Assembly (NCBI RefSeq): GCF_036370855.1
Contig: NC_088108.1
Span: 14,779,448 to 14,843,447, forward strand
From: Dromaius novaehollandiae
Taxonomy: Eukaryota; Chordata; Aves; Casuariiformes; Dromaiidae
DNA: 64,000 nt
Direction of reading: 5' to 3'
Numbering within the stretch: the first letter of the stretch is position 1; the number at the start of each line of letters is the position of its first letter. Shown here piece by piece: positions 48,154 through 60,145 of this stretch. A program made the position numbers and the translations under genes. The notes below the pieces were generated by a model. It saw only the letters and a program-made list of their open reading frames with translations, did no database searches and had not been told where the DNA came from.

Positions 48154-49888
48154 TCAGGCCTTGTCGCCGGCTGGTGCTTCGAGCCTGCCTGTGCCAGGCA
48201 CGCCTGCATCTGCGGTGTTCTCCTCCTGCGTGGTGGCACTGAAATGGAAGCCGGGGTTGTGTGCAGTAGCTCTCTGAAGGGCACACTGGCCAGCCCCAAG
48301 GGAAAGGGAGCAGGAGAATACGCCCTTAAGCTGCCCCCAGAGGCCCCAAAGCAAGCCCGCCCTTGAAAGGGGCGCAGCATAGCCTGAGCAAGGTGTCTTC
48401 TGCTTTTGTGGTGGCGATTACCTGTCACTGGAAGAGCTTCTGCTGAACTCTCCCATGCCCGGTGTAGGAGGCAGGGATGGGAGAAGGCCGCCATACGGAT
48501 TGTCGTCTTCATTGCCCCAGATGTTGCAGAGCTCTAGGCTTGCTGCGCTCGGAGAAGCACACCTGGAGCAGGTACACTGCAGGCTGCTGTGAAGCTGGAA
48601 ATAACACATTAGCAGATGAGCTTTGTGTTGGTGCGAGTTTGAAGAGGGGAAGGTTTGAAGGGACTTGCTCGGATGGAGCTTTTTGTCCTGGAGGCAGGAC
48701 AGAACTCACCTCTCCGCAGTGGCAGCGGTAGTGGCAAGCGGATGCCTCGGCATCGTCCTCTGGAGACCTAGGAATCGTACCGAGAGGTATGGTAAAGGAT
48801 TTTTAGTTGTCCTTTTGAAAGGAAGCGCGCTCCCTAGGAGGGAACTTGTGCTCTGTTCCATTTGCCAGGGAAAGGGTTAAAATGCCGGCCTGGGAGCTTT
48901 CTGGGAAGCCTTGAGAGTACCTGTGGGCTTCAGGTAAGCACTTTGTGCAGCTGTGTAATGGCTGCCTTGCAGGTGTGCTGTTCTTGTTGCCATGCCCACA
49001 TTGGAAGCTGCTGTGCAAGGTGTATCACTTTGCAAGGGGTGTGAATTTCAAACATTACCTTTCTTTCCTGGTCTTGAGTCGGTAGTAGAGCCAAACGCAG
49101 AACGCAAAGAACAACGTCAAGATGACGAGCGTCAAAGTGTTGGCGACGATGACGACAACAGTTCTGCGTTTTGGAGGGCTGGGGTCAGCCTCTGCAGAAC
49201 CCTTGGGGGAGAGTACTGCAAAACAGTGGCCAGAGATCAGCGTTTAATATAAACGTGCATGCTGTGGTAGGTGAAAGGTAGGAAGGGGAGGGCTGAAGCG
49301 TGAAGAGCCCAAGCGCAGCGGCACACGCATCACAGCCGTGGGGACGTGGCATCCCAGCACGTGCGGGATGCCATGTGGTATCCTAGTTTGGTGCCGTGCA
49401 TTGAGAAAACGCCCCATTCTTCTCTTCTCCCCCCTGCTCCTTTTGGTGCGTTTTGCTCCTCCTCTCTCCCTCCTTCCTGCGCTGGGAGAAAGGGAAGCAG
49501 GAGCCTGCTGTCACGAGCGAGACCCGCTCTTGTGCTGGGCCGAGGCTCGGCAGATGCTTGTGTGTGCCCAGGGCGGGCAGCGCAGGAGGGCGGCGCAGAA
49601 GGCTGTGGAAAGCCGCGTCTCTGCAGAAGAGCTCCTCCTCAAGTGTTCTCAGCTTTGGAAGGGAGCCCCCTATTCTGCCTGTGCCCCCAGGTGCTGGTAG
49701 GGGCCCGTGGGAGCGCTGCCTTGCCCCTGGAGATTCACCCTTAGACAATGTTAGTGGGGGAGAGGAGGTCTTGCGTCGGAGTACGTACCTTCAGACAGCA
49801 CCGAAGCCTCTCTTTCCCCAGGTATGGGGACCCCGTGTACAAGAAGAGTACACAGGAGAAGGCACACCAAGGCAGAGCAGCCAGCCAT
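48154..49888 (-). CDS. Unrecognised type I membrane protein (copy 5, altered C-terminus)
   Basis: Exons 49789-49888, 49059-49215, 48710-48767, 48422-48576 and 48154-48238. The frame is open. The last exon carries A170V (48200) and T180A (48171) plus synonymous changes, while the rest of the protein matches copy 1. The changes sit in a cluster of CpG losses. The C-terminal exon therefore tolerates replacement, or this copy is relaxed. Confidence 0.64.
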
Positions 49889-50597
49889 GTCTGCTGGTAC
49901 TCCCAAAGCTGTGTGCGCAAATGAGGCCTGCCCGGCAACGGGGCCCTGGGTTGCCCTGGCGGTGCTGTGACATCGCCGGCGGGCGTGCAGACCTTGTGAA
50001 GGTGTCAGGAGCTCCTCACAATGGGCCGCTGAGCGTGCGCGCGGCCTGCCAGCTCCTTCCCAGTCACCCTGCACAGGCGTGACCTCAGTGCCACCGGCTG
50101 TTTGTTGTAGGCCGTGCTTCTCCTGAGCGCCGTTTGGCGGGGAGGCGGTCTTTCACGGAGCCGGGCAGGCTGTGCAGACGAGCCTCTGCAGGGCCTGACG
50201 AAAGCTAGGGAGGATGCGCAGGAGCAGGCTGGGAGACTGTCTGGCTCCGTGCATTTCCCCACAGTAAAACAGTAGCCACAGGAAAACACTAGGCACGTTA
50301 AGGGAGTGTTTAAATGGGTACGTCTGCTTTAGACCCCACGACAGGCAGGGGCTTTCCTTTCCCCGAAGAAAGGAAGGCGGCTGTGACCCCCCCCCCCACC
50401 CCTTGCTCTCGGGCTGACACACTGCCCCGGCAAGGCAGCAAAAGCCACATTCCAAAATTCATTTTCGGGGTGCCGTGCTCCCTGGTATTGCTACCTTAGT
50501 ATAATCCTTGCACTCCAGTTGGAAATAGCGTGTGGGCTGTGGCCCCATAATGCTGATATACAAGCCATGGAAGCAGTTACCCAGCGAGGGCAGTTGA

Positions 50598-50879
50598 CCT
50601 GGAAAAAACAATAGTGAATCTGTAACCACAGAAGTGATAGAAAACACACCCATCGATGCCTTAACGCTTTTAAATGAAGACATACACAATATTGGCCAAA
50701 TTACTGTACAGAATCATTTCACACTTGACTGTTTGCTAGCCTCTCAAGGAGCAGTGTGTGCCTTAACTAATGACAGTTGCTGTTTTTATGTTAACCATTT
50801 CCATCAGATTACTACTGATGTATATCAGATAGCCAACCGCACTAAAGTTTTGCATATCGTTGGGGAGGACCTCCAGTGA
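50598..50879 (+). pseudogene. Retroviral Env TM fragment (copy 5)
   Basis: Encoded fragment same as copy 1, with the Ile state. Confidence 0.73.
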
Positions 50880-51549
50880 CCCCTGAGTGCTGAGCAAACC
50901 TAGTCAGCAAAGGAGAAGTGACACTGCAGACTCGCCCTGTAAGCCTCTGGGTAGCGTGGAACTGGGTTGTCTGTTGACCACCCTGTTGGTATCCATCCTG
51001 TTACCGGCTGAGGCCATCGCTTCTGTTGTGTAACCGTGGTCTGGCACTGTTTGATTGGATGAAAAACCCTAAGCCTCTGAAGGACAGAAGAAAGCCACAT
51101 ACCTCTGTGTGGACTCAGTCTCACCCTCACTTGGCCTGCACACCCAGCAACCCACCCATCAGCAGGGACACCCCGATGGCAACTGCCAGGGAGAACCTGA
51201 ATCATCCCAGCATAGCTTGAGCACGCTGAGAACAATCTGGGGAAAACCGTACTGGAGAGGTGGTCCATAAGGACAAGGAAAGGCTGAGAACGGTCACTGT
51301 ACCGTGCATCTGTGGCTTAACCACAGAGCTCTGATATGTGCATTCTGTTTTCAGTTCTTTACTTTTTAGCTTTGTTAGACTTGTAGATGGTCTGGTGTAA
51401 GTTGTTCAGTGTTGTCCAGTGTCCGTCGTATGTGTGTAACTGCTTAGCTCTAGTAAATTCTTACACTTGACAAATGATGATCTCTTGAGTTCAGTGCAAC
51501 TAACCCGAATCTGAAAGAATCTCCGACGCCCCTCTATTGGCGCGTCACA
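50877..51549 (+). repeat. LTR-like element A (copy 5)
   Basis: Same length as copy 1, with the copy 3-6 state. Confidence 0.6.
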
Positions 51550-52533
51550 GTCAACAAAACCACCTTGGATAAAACAGTGAGTAGGCTACACCCTGCTTAC
51601 GGAATATAGTCCTTGTCTCAAACAGGCCCGCAAGTTTCACTGTTAAAGTGAAACAGGTTTGTTGCCTGGGTTCAGCAACAGTTCAGCATCCTGGGCAGGG
51701 CACTCCCCTTCCTCACCACTCCCATCCCTGCCTCTATACCCCCACCCCAAATCCACCAAAGACACTCTCCAAGCACTTCAAATGCAACTCTGACACTTCT
51801 CTTCAGTGGCAGAATTATTTCAGCCTCAGCCTCCAAACCCCTTCAGTAATACTTCTCAAACACCACTCAGCTTAGGAATCCCCATCCCTAATGATGAAGA
51901 CCCCCACCCCCACCAGCCCAAAAAGTACTGACAGCAAAGCCATTCAAAATCCTGCAAGGCACATTCAAACACGAGAGCATCCCACTGTTATCTCGGCAGT
52001 CACTTGCCTTCTGGGCCATTTTACACTGTACTTGTCTTCCTTTATCACCTCCGGTTTCAAATTCACACATACACAGTCACAAAATAAAGACTGGCCATTC
52101 AGAATGTAAGGAGGCAAGACTACAGGCTACTTCATCTCAGCATTAAGCTCAAATATCACAAGAAACAGCTAAGCCAAGAGATGCTGTTCTGAGAAACTTC
52201 CCCACATAAACAGATGCTTTGCTTCAGACTGACCTAGCCAGGTGGCAAACTCACTAATTCAGACACACATACAAGTTCTGCCAATTGCTGTAATGTTAAG
52301 AAACAAACGGATACATGCATATCCGCTTGGGCCCTAATGGGTGCACTTTTGCGTCTGTAACTAGAGACCCTGGATAAATAGGGAAAAAAAGAAAGCATGT
52401 ATTACGACCACGAGTTTCACTTCACACCAGCAAAAGCTGAAGGAGGCTTCAGAACTTCACACACCACCCCCAGGTGCCCTCCATGTCGGCAGGCTTCCCA
52501 ATTACAGCCCACATTCCCAGCCCAGGCACTCAC

Positions 52534-54572
52534 CTGAGCACTGTCCCCCAAGGCTGAAGGCAGTTGCTGGCTGTGTTGTTTGTTGCTCCTAGGGTGGCAG
52601 CAGCGGTGGCAGCGGCAGCAGGCGCTGCTCCAAAGGTCAACCCCGCGGGCGCTGCTTGCGGGGCCGCACTGCTTACGGTGCTGATACTGAAGCTGGGTGT
52701 TGCTGCCTGGGTTGCACTACCACTGGAAAAAGTAAACCCTCCAGTTGTCCCAGACCGAGTGGTAGTGGCGGTGGTACCAGCAGAGCCAAAAACAAAGCCA
52801 GAGGGGGCTGCTGCTTGCCTTGAGGGCGCACTAGCCGGTACAGAGCCGCCGAACCCAAAGCCTCCTGTGATACCTGCAGCTTGAGTTGTGCTACTGCCTC
52901 CCAAGTGTAATTTGGGTGCCTTTCCCCTAGGGAAAAAAAAAAAAAAAGTAAGGTAATCTGAGACATATATCCAGTGAACTACTAAGAATCAGCTTTCTTA
53001 CAAAGTATTTACTGACAGCAGAGAACATCTTAATTTCAGAGATGTGCACTTCAGGTTCCTACTTCAAGCTAACCGCAGCCCAGTTTTGACACAGATCGCA
53101 CTACAATTCCTGTCATACAGACTCCACCAAGTCCACTTTTACTGACTCCTCCTTAATTACCTCCTCCCACCAAGGTATTTACATCACCATGAATGTTTCA
53201 GAATAAGTTTCTTCTCTCAGACCTTACACATCCTTGTCACCTCCTCTGCTTCAAACTAACACAAGACTTTCTTCCAGCTGCCTTCCCACTGCTAGCCTCC
53301 ATCCAACTCCCTTTCCACCGTTCTCGGGTGGAAAAGTTATTTTAAATGTAACAAACAAAAACAGTACGATGATGACAAAAGGCCTTCCTGAGCAGCAGCT
53401 GCATATTTGGAAGAAAGAAGGAAAGAACATAAGCTAAGAAGGAAAGAGTGTATTTTTTGAAAAAGTGAAGCCATTCTTTCGTATGATTTTCCACTAGTAT
53501 AACTGCCCCAGGGACCCTCAGAAATGGCACTATTCTGTAAAGTAAAACTGAAAAGCAAAAATGCCAATAACCTCAATTACTTACCAGCTCCAGTCTCTCC
53601 CCTTTCCCAGCCACAAGGCAGATGACAAAGTAAAACTACAGCTCGCACCTGCCTAACACCTCTTTTCCATTGCTATCAATAAGATGCTGGTTCTTGGTAA
53701 CCTTCATTCTACCTTACTAACATGACCTGAGGAGCACTGCTCGGGCAAAAGCAGAGCAAGCAGGATTTCCCTGGGCTGTTTCATCACATTTTTCCACTTC
53801 AGAAGTGGGACTATCTGGAAAGACAAATGATTCTACCAATTCCCATTCCAGGGTTTACAGTGTCTTAAAAGGACTGAAGTCCTGCTTGGGAAAGGACAGA
53901 TTCTGAGCACCCCAAGTTTTAATCACAACAGAACAGGCGCACCATGCAAAAGCTCAAATTCTCCTTTTTCTTAACCAGCATGGACTCATGTCTCCAAAGC
54001 AGCAGCATAAACATACAACTTTCAGCAGTGGAATAAGTCACAGGATTGACTGGTCTTGATAGCCCGTGGAAAAGTGAATGGAGAGAAAGAACAGGCCCCA
54101 GTAAACACCTACGGATGTGCTGCACTGCAGCACAGGTTCACCCCGCAACAGCAGCGGCCTCGCTCTGTTCTGAGGTACTTTCCCAGGCGCCTCCAAAGCA
54201 GCAGGCCGCTCGGCAGCGCCGCCACCTCCCCCCCCCGCCCCCCCGCGGCGGCGGGCGCTGGGCCGCGGGACTCACCCCAGCGAGAACACGGCCCCGGCCG
54301 GCGCCGCCGTGGCGGCGGGCTGCGTGCCGAAGCTGAAGCCGGCGGGCTGCGCGGTGCTGGCCGGCGTGCTGAGGGAGAAGAGCCCGGCCGGCTGGCTGCT
54401 GGCGGGCGTCTGCGCCGCCGTGCCGAAGCTGAAGCCTCCCGAGGCGGCGGAGGTGGAGAAGGAGAAGCCCGTCGCGGCCGTGGTGGCGGCGGCCGTCTTC
54501 GGCACGCCGAAGGTGAAGCCGCCTCCCGCCGCGCCCGACCCGAAGCTGAACTGGTTCATGGCTGCCGGCGGC
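52534..54572 (-). CDS. NUP62CL: NUP62CL 5' coding exons (copy 5)
   Basis: Exons 54276-54572 (ATG at 54559) and 52534-52926. Protein as in copy 1. The acceptor poly-T is 15 long, the shortest. One extra C in the intron C tract at ~54235. Confidence 0.83.
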
Positions 54573-54751
54573 CTGCGAGAGAAGGGGCGCGCCGCCGTCA
54601 GCCCTCGGGGGCGGGGGGGCGCCCCACGGCCCCGGCCCGCGGCTGAAGCGACGTGCGGGGGCGCGGCTCGCCGCCCACCGGGGCTGCGGCACCGGCCGAG
54701 GGCAGGGCAGGGCAGGGCGACGGGGGCGGGGCGGCGGCCCCGAGCACCTAC

Positions 54752-55032
54752 CGGACCGACGGCGACGGCGACAGCCCCTCCCCGCCGCCAGCTCCCGCTC
54801 CCTGCACGGCGCGCGCGCCCGCTGAGGACGCTTTTTACGTTGCTTCCGGCCGGTAGACAGTGACGCAACTGCTCTGCGCCCGCCCCTCGCCCCGCCGCCC
54901 AGGCGCCGGCCGGGCTCTCACCGCTCCGAAAAACTATTGGCTCTCCCTGCCGCCGCTCATCGGACACCACGCCGCATTGGCTCACGGGGCGAGGCGGAGC
55001 GGCGGGCTCCTCGTTACTGTGGCAACGGAGGA
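54752..55032. promoter_or_regulatory. Bidirectional promoter (copy 5)
   Basis: All motifs kept; X-box at 55013-55026. A GGGGCC expansion begins about 50 bases downstream on the DNAAF6 side. Confidence 0.74.
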
Positions 55033-55074
55033 CGCGGCCGGTGCCGGGTGACGGTTGCAGGCGGCGGTACGGCC

Positions 55075-55110
55075 GGGGCCGGGGCCGGGGCCGGGGCCGG
55101 GGCCGGGGCC
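55075..55110 (+). repeat. (GGGGCC)6 hexanucleotide expansion, copy 5 only
   Basis: Six tandem GGGGCC followed by GGGGCGCC. Copies 1-4 have one GGGGCC at this place. Each unit has a four-G run, so the plus strand can form G-quadruplexes. It lies in the likely 5'UTR or first intron of DNAAF6. Confidence 0.95.
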
Positions 55111-55147
55111 GGGGCGCCCTGGCGCCCGCTGAGGCGGCTGCTCGCTG

Positions 55148-55177
55148 CGTGGCGTGGCGTGGCGTGGCGTGGCGTGG
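55148..55177 (+). repeat. (CGTGG)6 (copy 5)
   Basis: Six units, 37 bases after the GGGGCC expansion. Confidence 0.95.
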
Positions 55178-56304
55178 GCCGGGCGGCCGCGGGAGGCCGG
55201 GGCCTGGGGCGGGGTCTCCGGGGCGGTGTGCGGCTGGAAGCGGCCGGGGCACCGCGGGCTTCTGTCGACGCAGAGCGGTGCAGGCCGTGGCGCTTCCAGA
55301 ACGTTCCGTGGAGGCGGGAGGCTGCACCGGGCACATGCTGCTGCGGGACCGCTGCTGCAGGGGAGGTGTTCGACCCGGAGCTGCTGGCAGCTCCCTGCGG
55401 TGGCCGGGGAGAGCTGTCCTTCCCTCGCCCCTCCTCCCTTTCTCTCCCGCCCCCGGCTTCCCCCTCTAGGCCCGTCGTTGGGTTTTGTGTTTTGCAGCAG
55501 GTTATTTGGTGGTTTCAGCGCTCTGTATGACGGGGATGGTTAAATTGCCCACTCTCAGAGTTGTCTGGTCGGGATGAGTGAAGCTGTGCTTTAAAGACGT
55601 TAAGATGCTACATGAATGGGACTATATGGTTATATGTAAATTCACTGAGTTAATTGCTAAGTCCAATCTCCGTTCCTGGATAGCGAGAACCTGGGCTAAA
55701 GGAGGAAGACAATGCTAGATAATACAGCACTACTGGTTACAAAGCAAAGCTGTTTTCCATGGGGGCAGCTTAGATCTCTCTGCACCTCACTTCCCTGTGC
55801 TTTAGGTTGTTGGAGGGCGTACCGACTTGCCTGGGGCACTGTGCAAAGGCCCAAGACAGCTTGGACCTAGAGCTGGGCCTCTCCTAAGCCTCCCTGGAAC
55901 AAGGAGGCCAGAGAACCTGGCGTGGAGACCCCTGCCTGGCTCCTCAGGGAGACAAATATAGTCCAGAATGCCAAATCGAAACCTGCAACAAGAAATTCTG
56001 CTGCCCTCAACCTGGCCACAGGAGCAGAAAATCCATGTTTGGATGGAGCTGTGCCAGAGCTAATAAGCACTGTTAGACTTGAGCAGGCTCCACAACAAGT
56101 GCTTGTGGAGCAAAAGAGTCAATAACTTGGTTACGGACAGGGGAACATTGATTATATTCCACTGTACACGTTGGCATCTCATGTAAGTTTTTGGGCAAAG
56201 TTTATCCTTCTAGAGCACAGCAGGAAAATTGTTTGCATTTGAGGAAGGACAGTATAGAAAAGGTGGTGTTCTTTCTTCATCTGTCACTTGTTTTTTCTGC
56301 GCAG

Positions 56305-56413
56305 GTAAGCTATGGATATGGATATAGATAGTATTTCCTCAGTCTCTTCTCTGCAGTCCCTTGCCAAGCTACTTAGTGATGCTCAAGAAGAAGATGACGA
56401 CGACGACGACGGG
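56305..56413 (+). CDS. DNAAF6: DNAAF6 first coding exon (copy 5)
   Basis: ATG at 56312; five GAC codons; as copy 3. Confidence 0.79.
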
Positions 56414-58503
56414 GTGAGTCTTCCACAAGAAATGCTGCTGCTTCTACATGTTGTACCACAGTCTCACCTTGTTAACTAAGAAGCAAATTTGGCTTTTCCC
56501 AGGGTGAGTAAAGAAAGCCTTATGCAGCTTTGGACTGACTGAAACAGCTAGAAGGTATTTGTAGGGTAAGAAGCTCCTGAGGGAGAAAGTAAGGAAGATG
56601 CCCCAGGAATAGGAGGCGAGATTGTGAGCATGGAATGGGAGGAAGATTTATTTTCTCAGCCTAAAGGAAATGAGAACATGCAGTTGAAAGAGTGTTAGAT
56701 ACTTCAGACTTCCCCCTACTTTTCCCTGAAGTCTGCCAGAGATGAAGGCAATTACAACTAGATACAAAGGACTTCATATGAAGGAAAAAGTTGCTGCTTA
56801 ACTTCTGAGTAGAGACTAAAATATCCAGAGGCAACTGAGTGTGCTAATTCTGCATGTCAGACACTGAAGAACTGTAGAGATAATTGATCACTGAAGTACA
56901 ATATTATCCCTTATCCCTTCTTCTTTATGTCATTTCTTTTACAGACGCTTACTGTAGAAACAGTTGTCAGACAGGAAAGAATAGAAGAGCTGAAAGGCTC
57001 GGTATCACATTGCAAGTCCCTGGATACCTCATTTTAATTTCTGGCAATGGTTTCCTTCAGGTTTGAGTAGATCCAGAAAGTTTTGTTTACCTAACACATA
57101 CACATGCTTGTTCTCCAGCGGCTTAGCAAAAAACTAAGTATTGAAACTCTTCAGATATTGTTCCAAAAATTCTATTCAGTTATTACTTCTATACAACACC
57201 TAACTAAAAAAAAAAAAAAAACAAAGAAAAAAAAGAAAAAGTTTAAGTAGAACTGATTCAGTTGTTTTAAAGTACTGGGTTTTGTGCAGAGAAACATCAA
57301 ATCAACCCCGAGGGCACAGCTATACTAGGATCATTTTGACACTATTTCTACAGCAGCATTTTCTTCCCCAAAGTAAACTATACAAGAGAGAAAACGTTGC
57401 ACACAGGTCTCCCCAATAGACGTGGCCAGCAGGGCTGAATTAATCAAGGCAGGAAGACTGCAACGTCCAATGTCACTAGCCCAGAAAAAGCCCTCAGAAG
57501 AAAGGCCAAAAGTTGAATAAAACGGAGCTTTGAACGATAGGCAGGCTCTTTCAGATTCGACGCCGACAAACAATAATCAAAACCCAGTCTGCAAATTGTT
57601 TCACGACATCACCTTGACAGCTAAACATCTGTCCAAAGGGTCATTCAAATGACAGAAACTCCCATGCGAGTTTCAGGAAAACATCCTCTTGCTGTAAGAG
57701 AACTGTTCAGTCTAATCTCAATGTCCTGATTTCCAAACATCTCATTCCTGAGTTTAAATATTAAATATTTCATTTAATTGAAAATAGTTGCTCATTCTAA
57801 CATACCAAGAGTGTGAGGACATTTTTCAGGCAATGTTTTTTTCAATTCTGTATTGTGAATTCTTTGCCACCAGGCGGAAGTGCAGCAACATAGCTCATCA
57901 CAGGTCGGATTTTTCTTTCCCCAAGACATCCAGTTTCAGAGCACCTTCAAAACTGTTACTAAATATTTAGTGTCAGGTGTATTTTTTTATTTGTCCACTT
58001 TTCAGTTTGTCTCAGTTCAGGTTTCGCAACCTTGCCTTCTAAATCCTATCCATCTAACCATGCAAGTGCATCTAGAGACTGATACTTGAGTATGTAAGAC
58101 TCTACTACTATGGCTTTCTATGAAGATTTCCTCTGTGCAAGGAAATGATTGCTGCCATATGCCTATCCGATGATGCCAAAATCTCTTGTCGTAATTCACC
58201 ATTTCCAGTGTTGGCTTCCAGCCTCATCGGCTTTCTTAGTAATAAGGTGTGTACATAGTCGTAGTTTAAGAGAGAAGAATCAGGTGGGTCTGTGCGCGTC
58301 TAGATGAAAAAGTACGTATGTATGTATGCAGCTATACTGCCATCTGGCAGTATTTGGGAATGATGACACACAGGCAACTGTGGGACTCAGGATGGCGCGG
58401 CCCATGGAAGAGGGGTTTGCTCTGGGGTGCTCCCCAAGAGTTAAGGAACCCCGGTGCACCACGGCCGGAGTCACCACACTGTGGGGTTGCTGTAGCCCTC
58501 CAG

Positions 58504-59237
58504 CGACCCCTGAGTGCTGAGCAAACCTAGTCAGCAAAGGAGAAGTGACACTGCGGACTCGCCCTGTAAGCCTCTGGGTAGCGTGGAACTGGGTTATCTG
58601 TTGAGTACGCATACTGTTGGGTGTTGAACATGCGTACTGTTATCTGTTGCCCAGCCTCTTGACCACACTGTTATTGGCTGAGGCCGTCGGTTCTGCTGTG
58701 TGACTGTGGTCTGGCACTGTTCGAATGGGCAAGGAACTAAGCCCGGGAAGGATAAAAGAGAGTAAGCTACCTACCTCTGTGTGGACTCAGACTCGCCCTC
58801 AGTTGGCCTGCAGACCAGACAACCCACCGATCAGCGGGGACGCCACTGATGGCGACCGCCAGGGAGAACCTGAATCATCCCGGCACAGCCCGAGCGTGGT
58901 GAGAAGAGTCTGGGGAAAACTGTACCGGAGGGGTGGCCCGTAAGTACAAGGAAAGGGTGAGAATGGTCACTGTACCGCGCATCCGAGAAAAGTCACTGTA
59001 CTGAGCATCCGTGGCTTAACCAGGGAGCTCTAATATGTGTATTCTATTTTCAGTTCTATTGTATTTCTAGCTTTACTATACTTTTCAGCTTTGTTATACT
59101 TGTAGATGGTTTGGTGTTAATTGTTTAGTGTTGTCATATGTAACTTCTTATACCTGCCAAATGATGATCTCTGAAGTTCAGCGCGCTAACCCAGGAATCT
59201 GACAGAATCTCAGCTGCTCCCCTGTTGGCGCATCACA
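58504..59237 (+). repeat. LTR-like element B (copy 5)
   Basis: Same length and structure as copy 1. Confidence 0.58.
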
Positions 59238-60145
59238 GTTGTGCAGGAGCTGGTAGGCTTCGAGTCTGGATTTGCTGGGAGCTGAATCAGGTCACAGCTG
59301 TGCGGGAAAGGGGCTTTGCAGCAGTTGCCACCGCTTGCGCCTGTCAGGGTGCGCGGAGCAGCAGAGGAGGGCAGCAGGCTGCCCGAGCACCGCTGGGGCG
59401 CAGGCAGTGGCTGTGGCGGGGAGGGGGCTTTGCTGCACGGGGCAGCGGGACAGAGCGCCCGCCGCCTCCAGCCCCGGCGCCGCAGCCGGGCTCCGGCTGT
59501 GCCCGCACGGCTGCTGCCGAGGCCCCGAGGCCTGGCCACCGGGACACTCTGCAGCCCCGCATTGGAAAGCCCCATTACTTGGATTTAGAAATCCTAGTTA
59601 GTGGGATTTAACCCATTCAAGAGTGCCACCGGCACAGCCGCGGAGCGCAGACAGGCCGCGAGCCGCCGGCAGGGTGGCAGCGCTTCCCGGCCCTGGTGGG
59701 TGGGCACGAGTGCGGCGTGCCCGGGAGCCAGCGTGAAAGCGCGGGGAGCGAGCGCGGGGCTGCCGGCCTGCGGGGCTGTGAGGGGCTCTCGTAGCCGGCG
59801 TCCCCCGCGCTGCCGCTCGCCCAGGAGCGCTCCTGGCCAAAGCCCTCGGGCCCGGCCATGTTGGCACTGGAGCGCGTGCGAGTGGAGGAGCTCTGTGCCC
59901 CAAGGCCTGTGGGTGGGAGAGATCCCCCCCACCCCCGGCCCCCGCGAGCTGCTCTAAGGAAACACCACTCTGGCGCTGCGTGAGCTCTGCCTCCTCTCCG
60001 TCTTTATTGCCCAGGGGCCTCCTCGTGCAGGTGGCCGGGCGCGATGATGGCACCGGCCCGAGACGGAGGAGCACGGTGCGGGCAGGCTGGGCGGAGGGAC
60101 GGTGCCGTGGCCTGGTGTCGGTGCCCAGCCCGAGATGCCACCCGT

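Larger units (their letters stand above)
47901..59892. repeat. Array unit, copy 5
   Basis: Complete unit of 11992 bases. Unique features are GGGGCC expanded to six tandem copies at 55075-55110, and a patch of substitutions, mostly CpG losses, around 48150-48380. It shares (CGTGG)6 and five GAC codons with copies 3 and 4. Confidence 0.95.
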
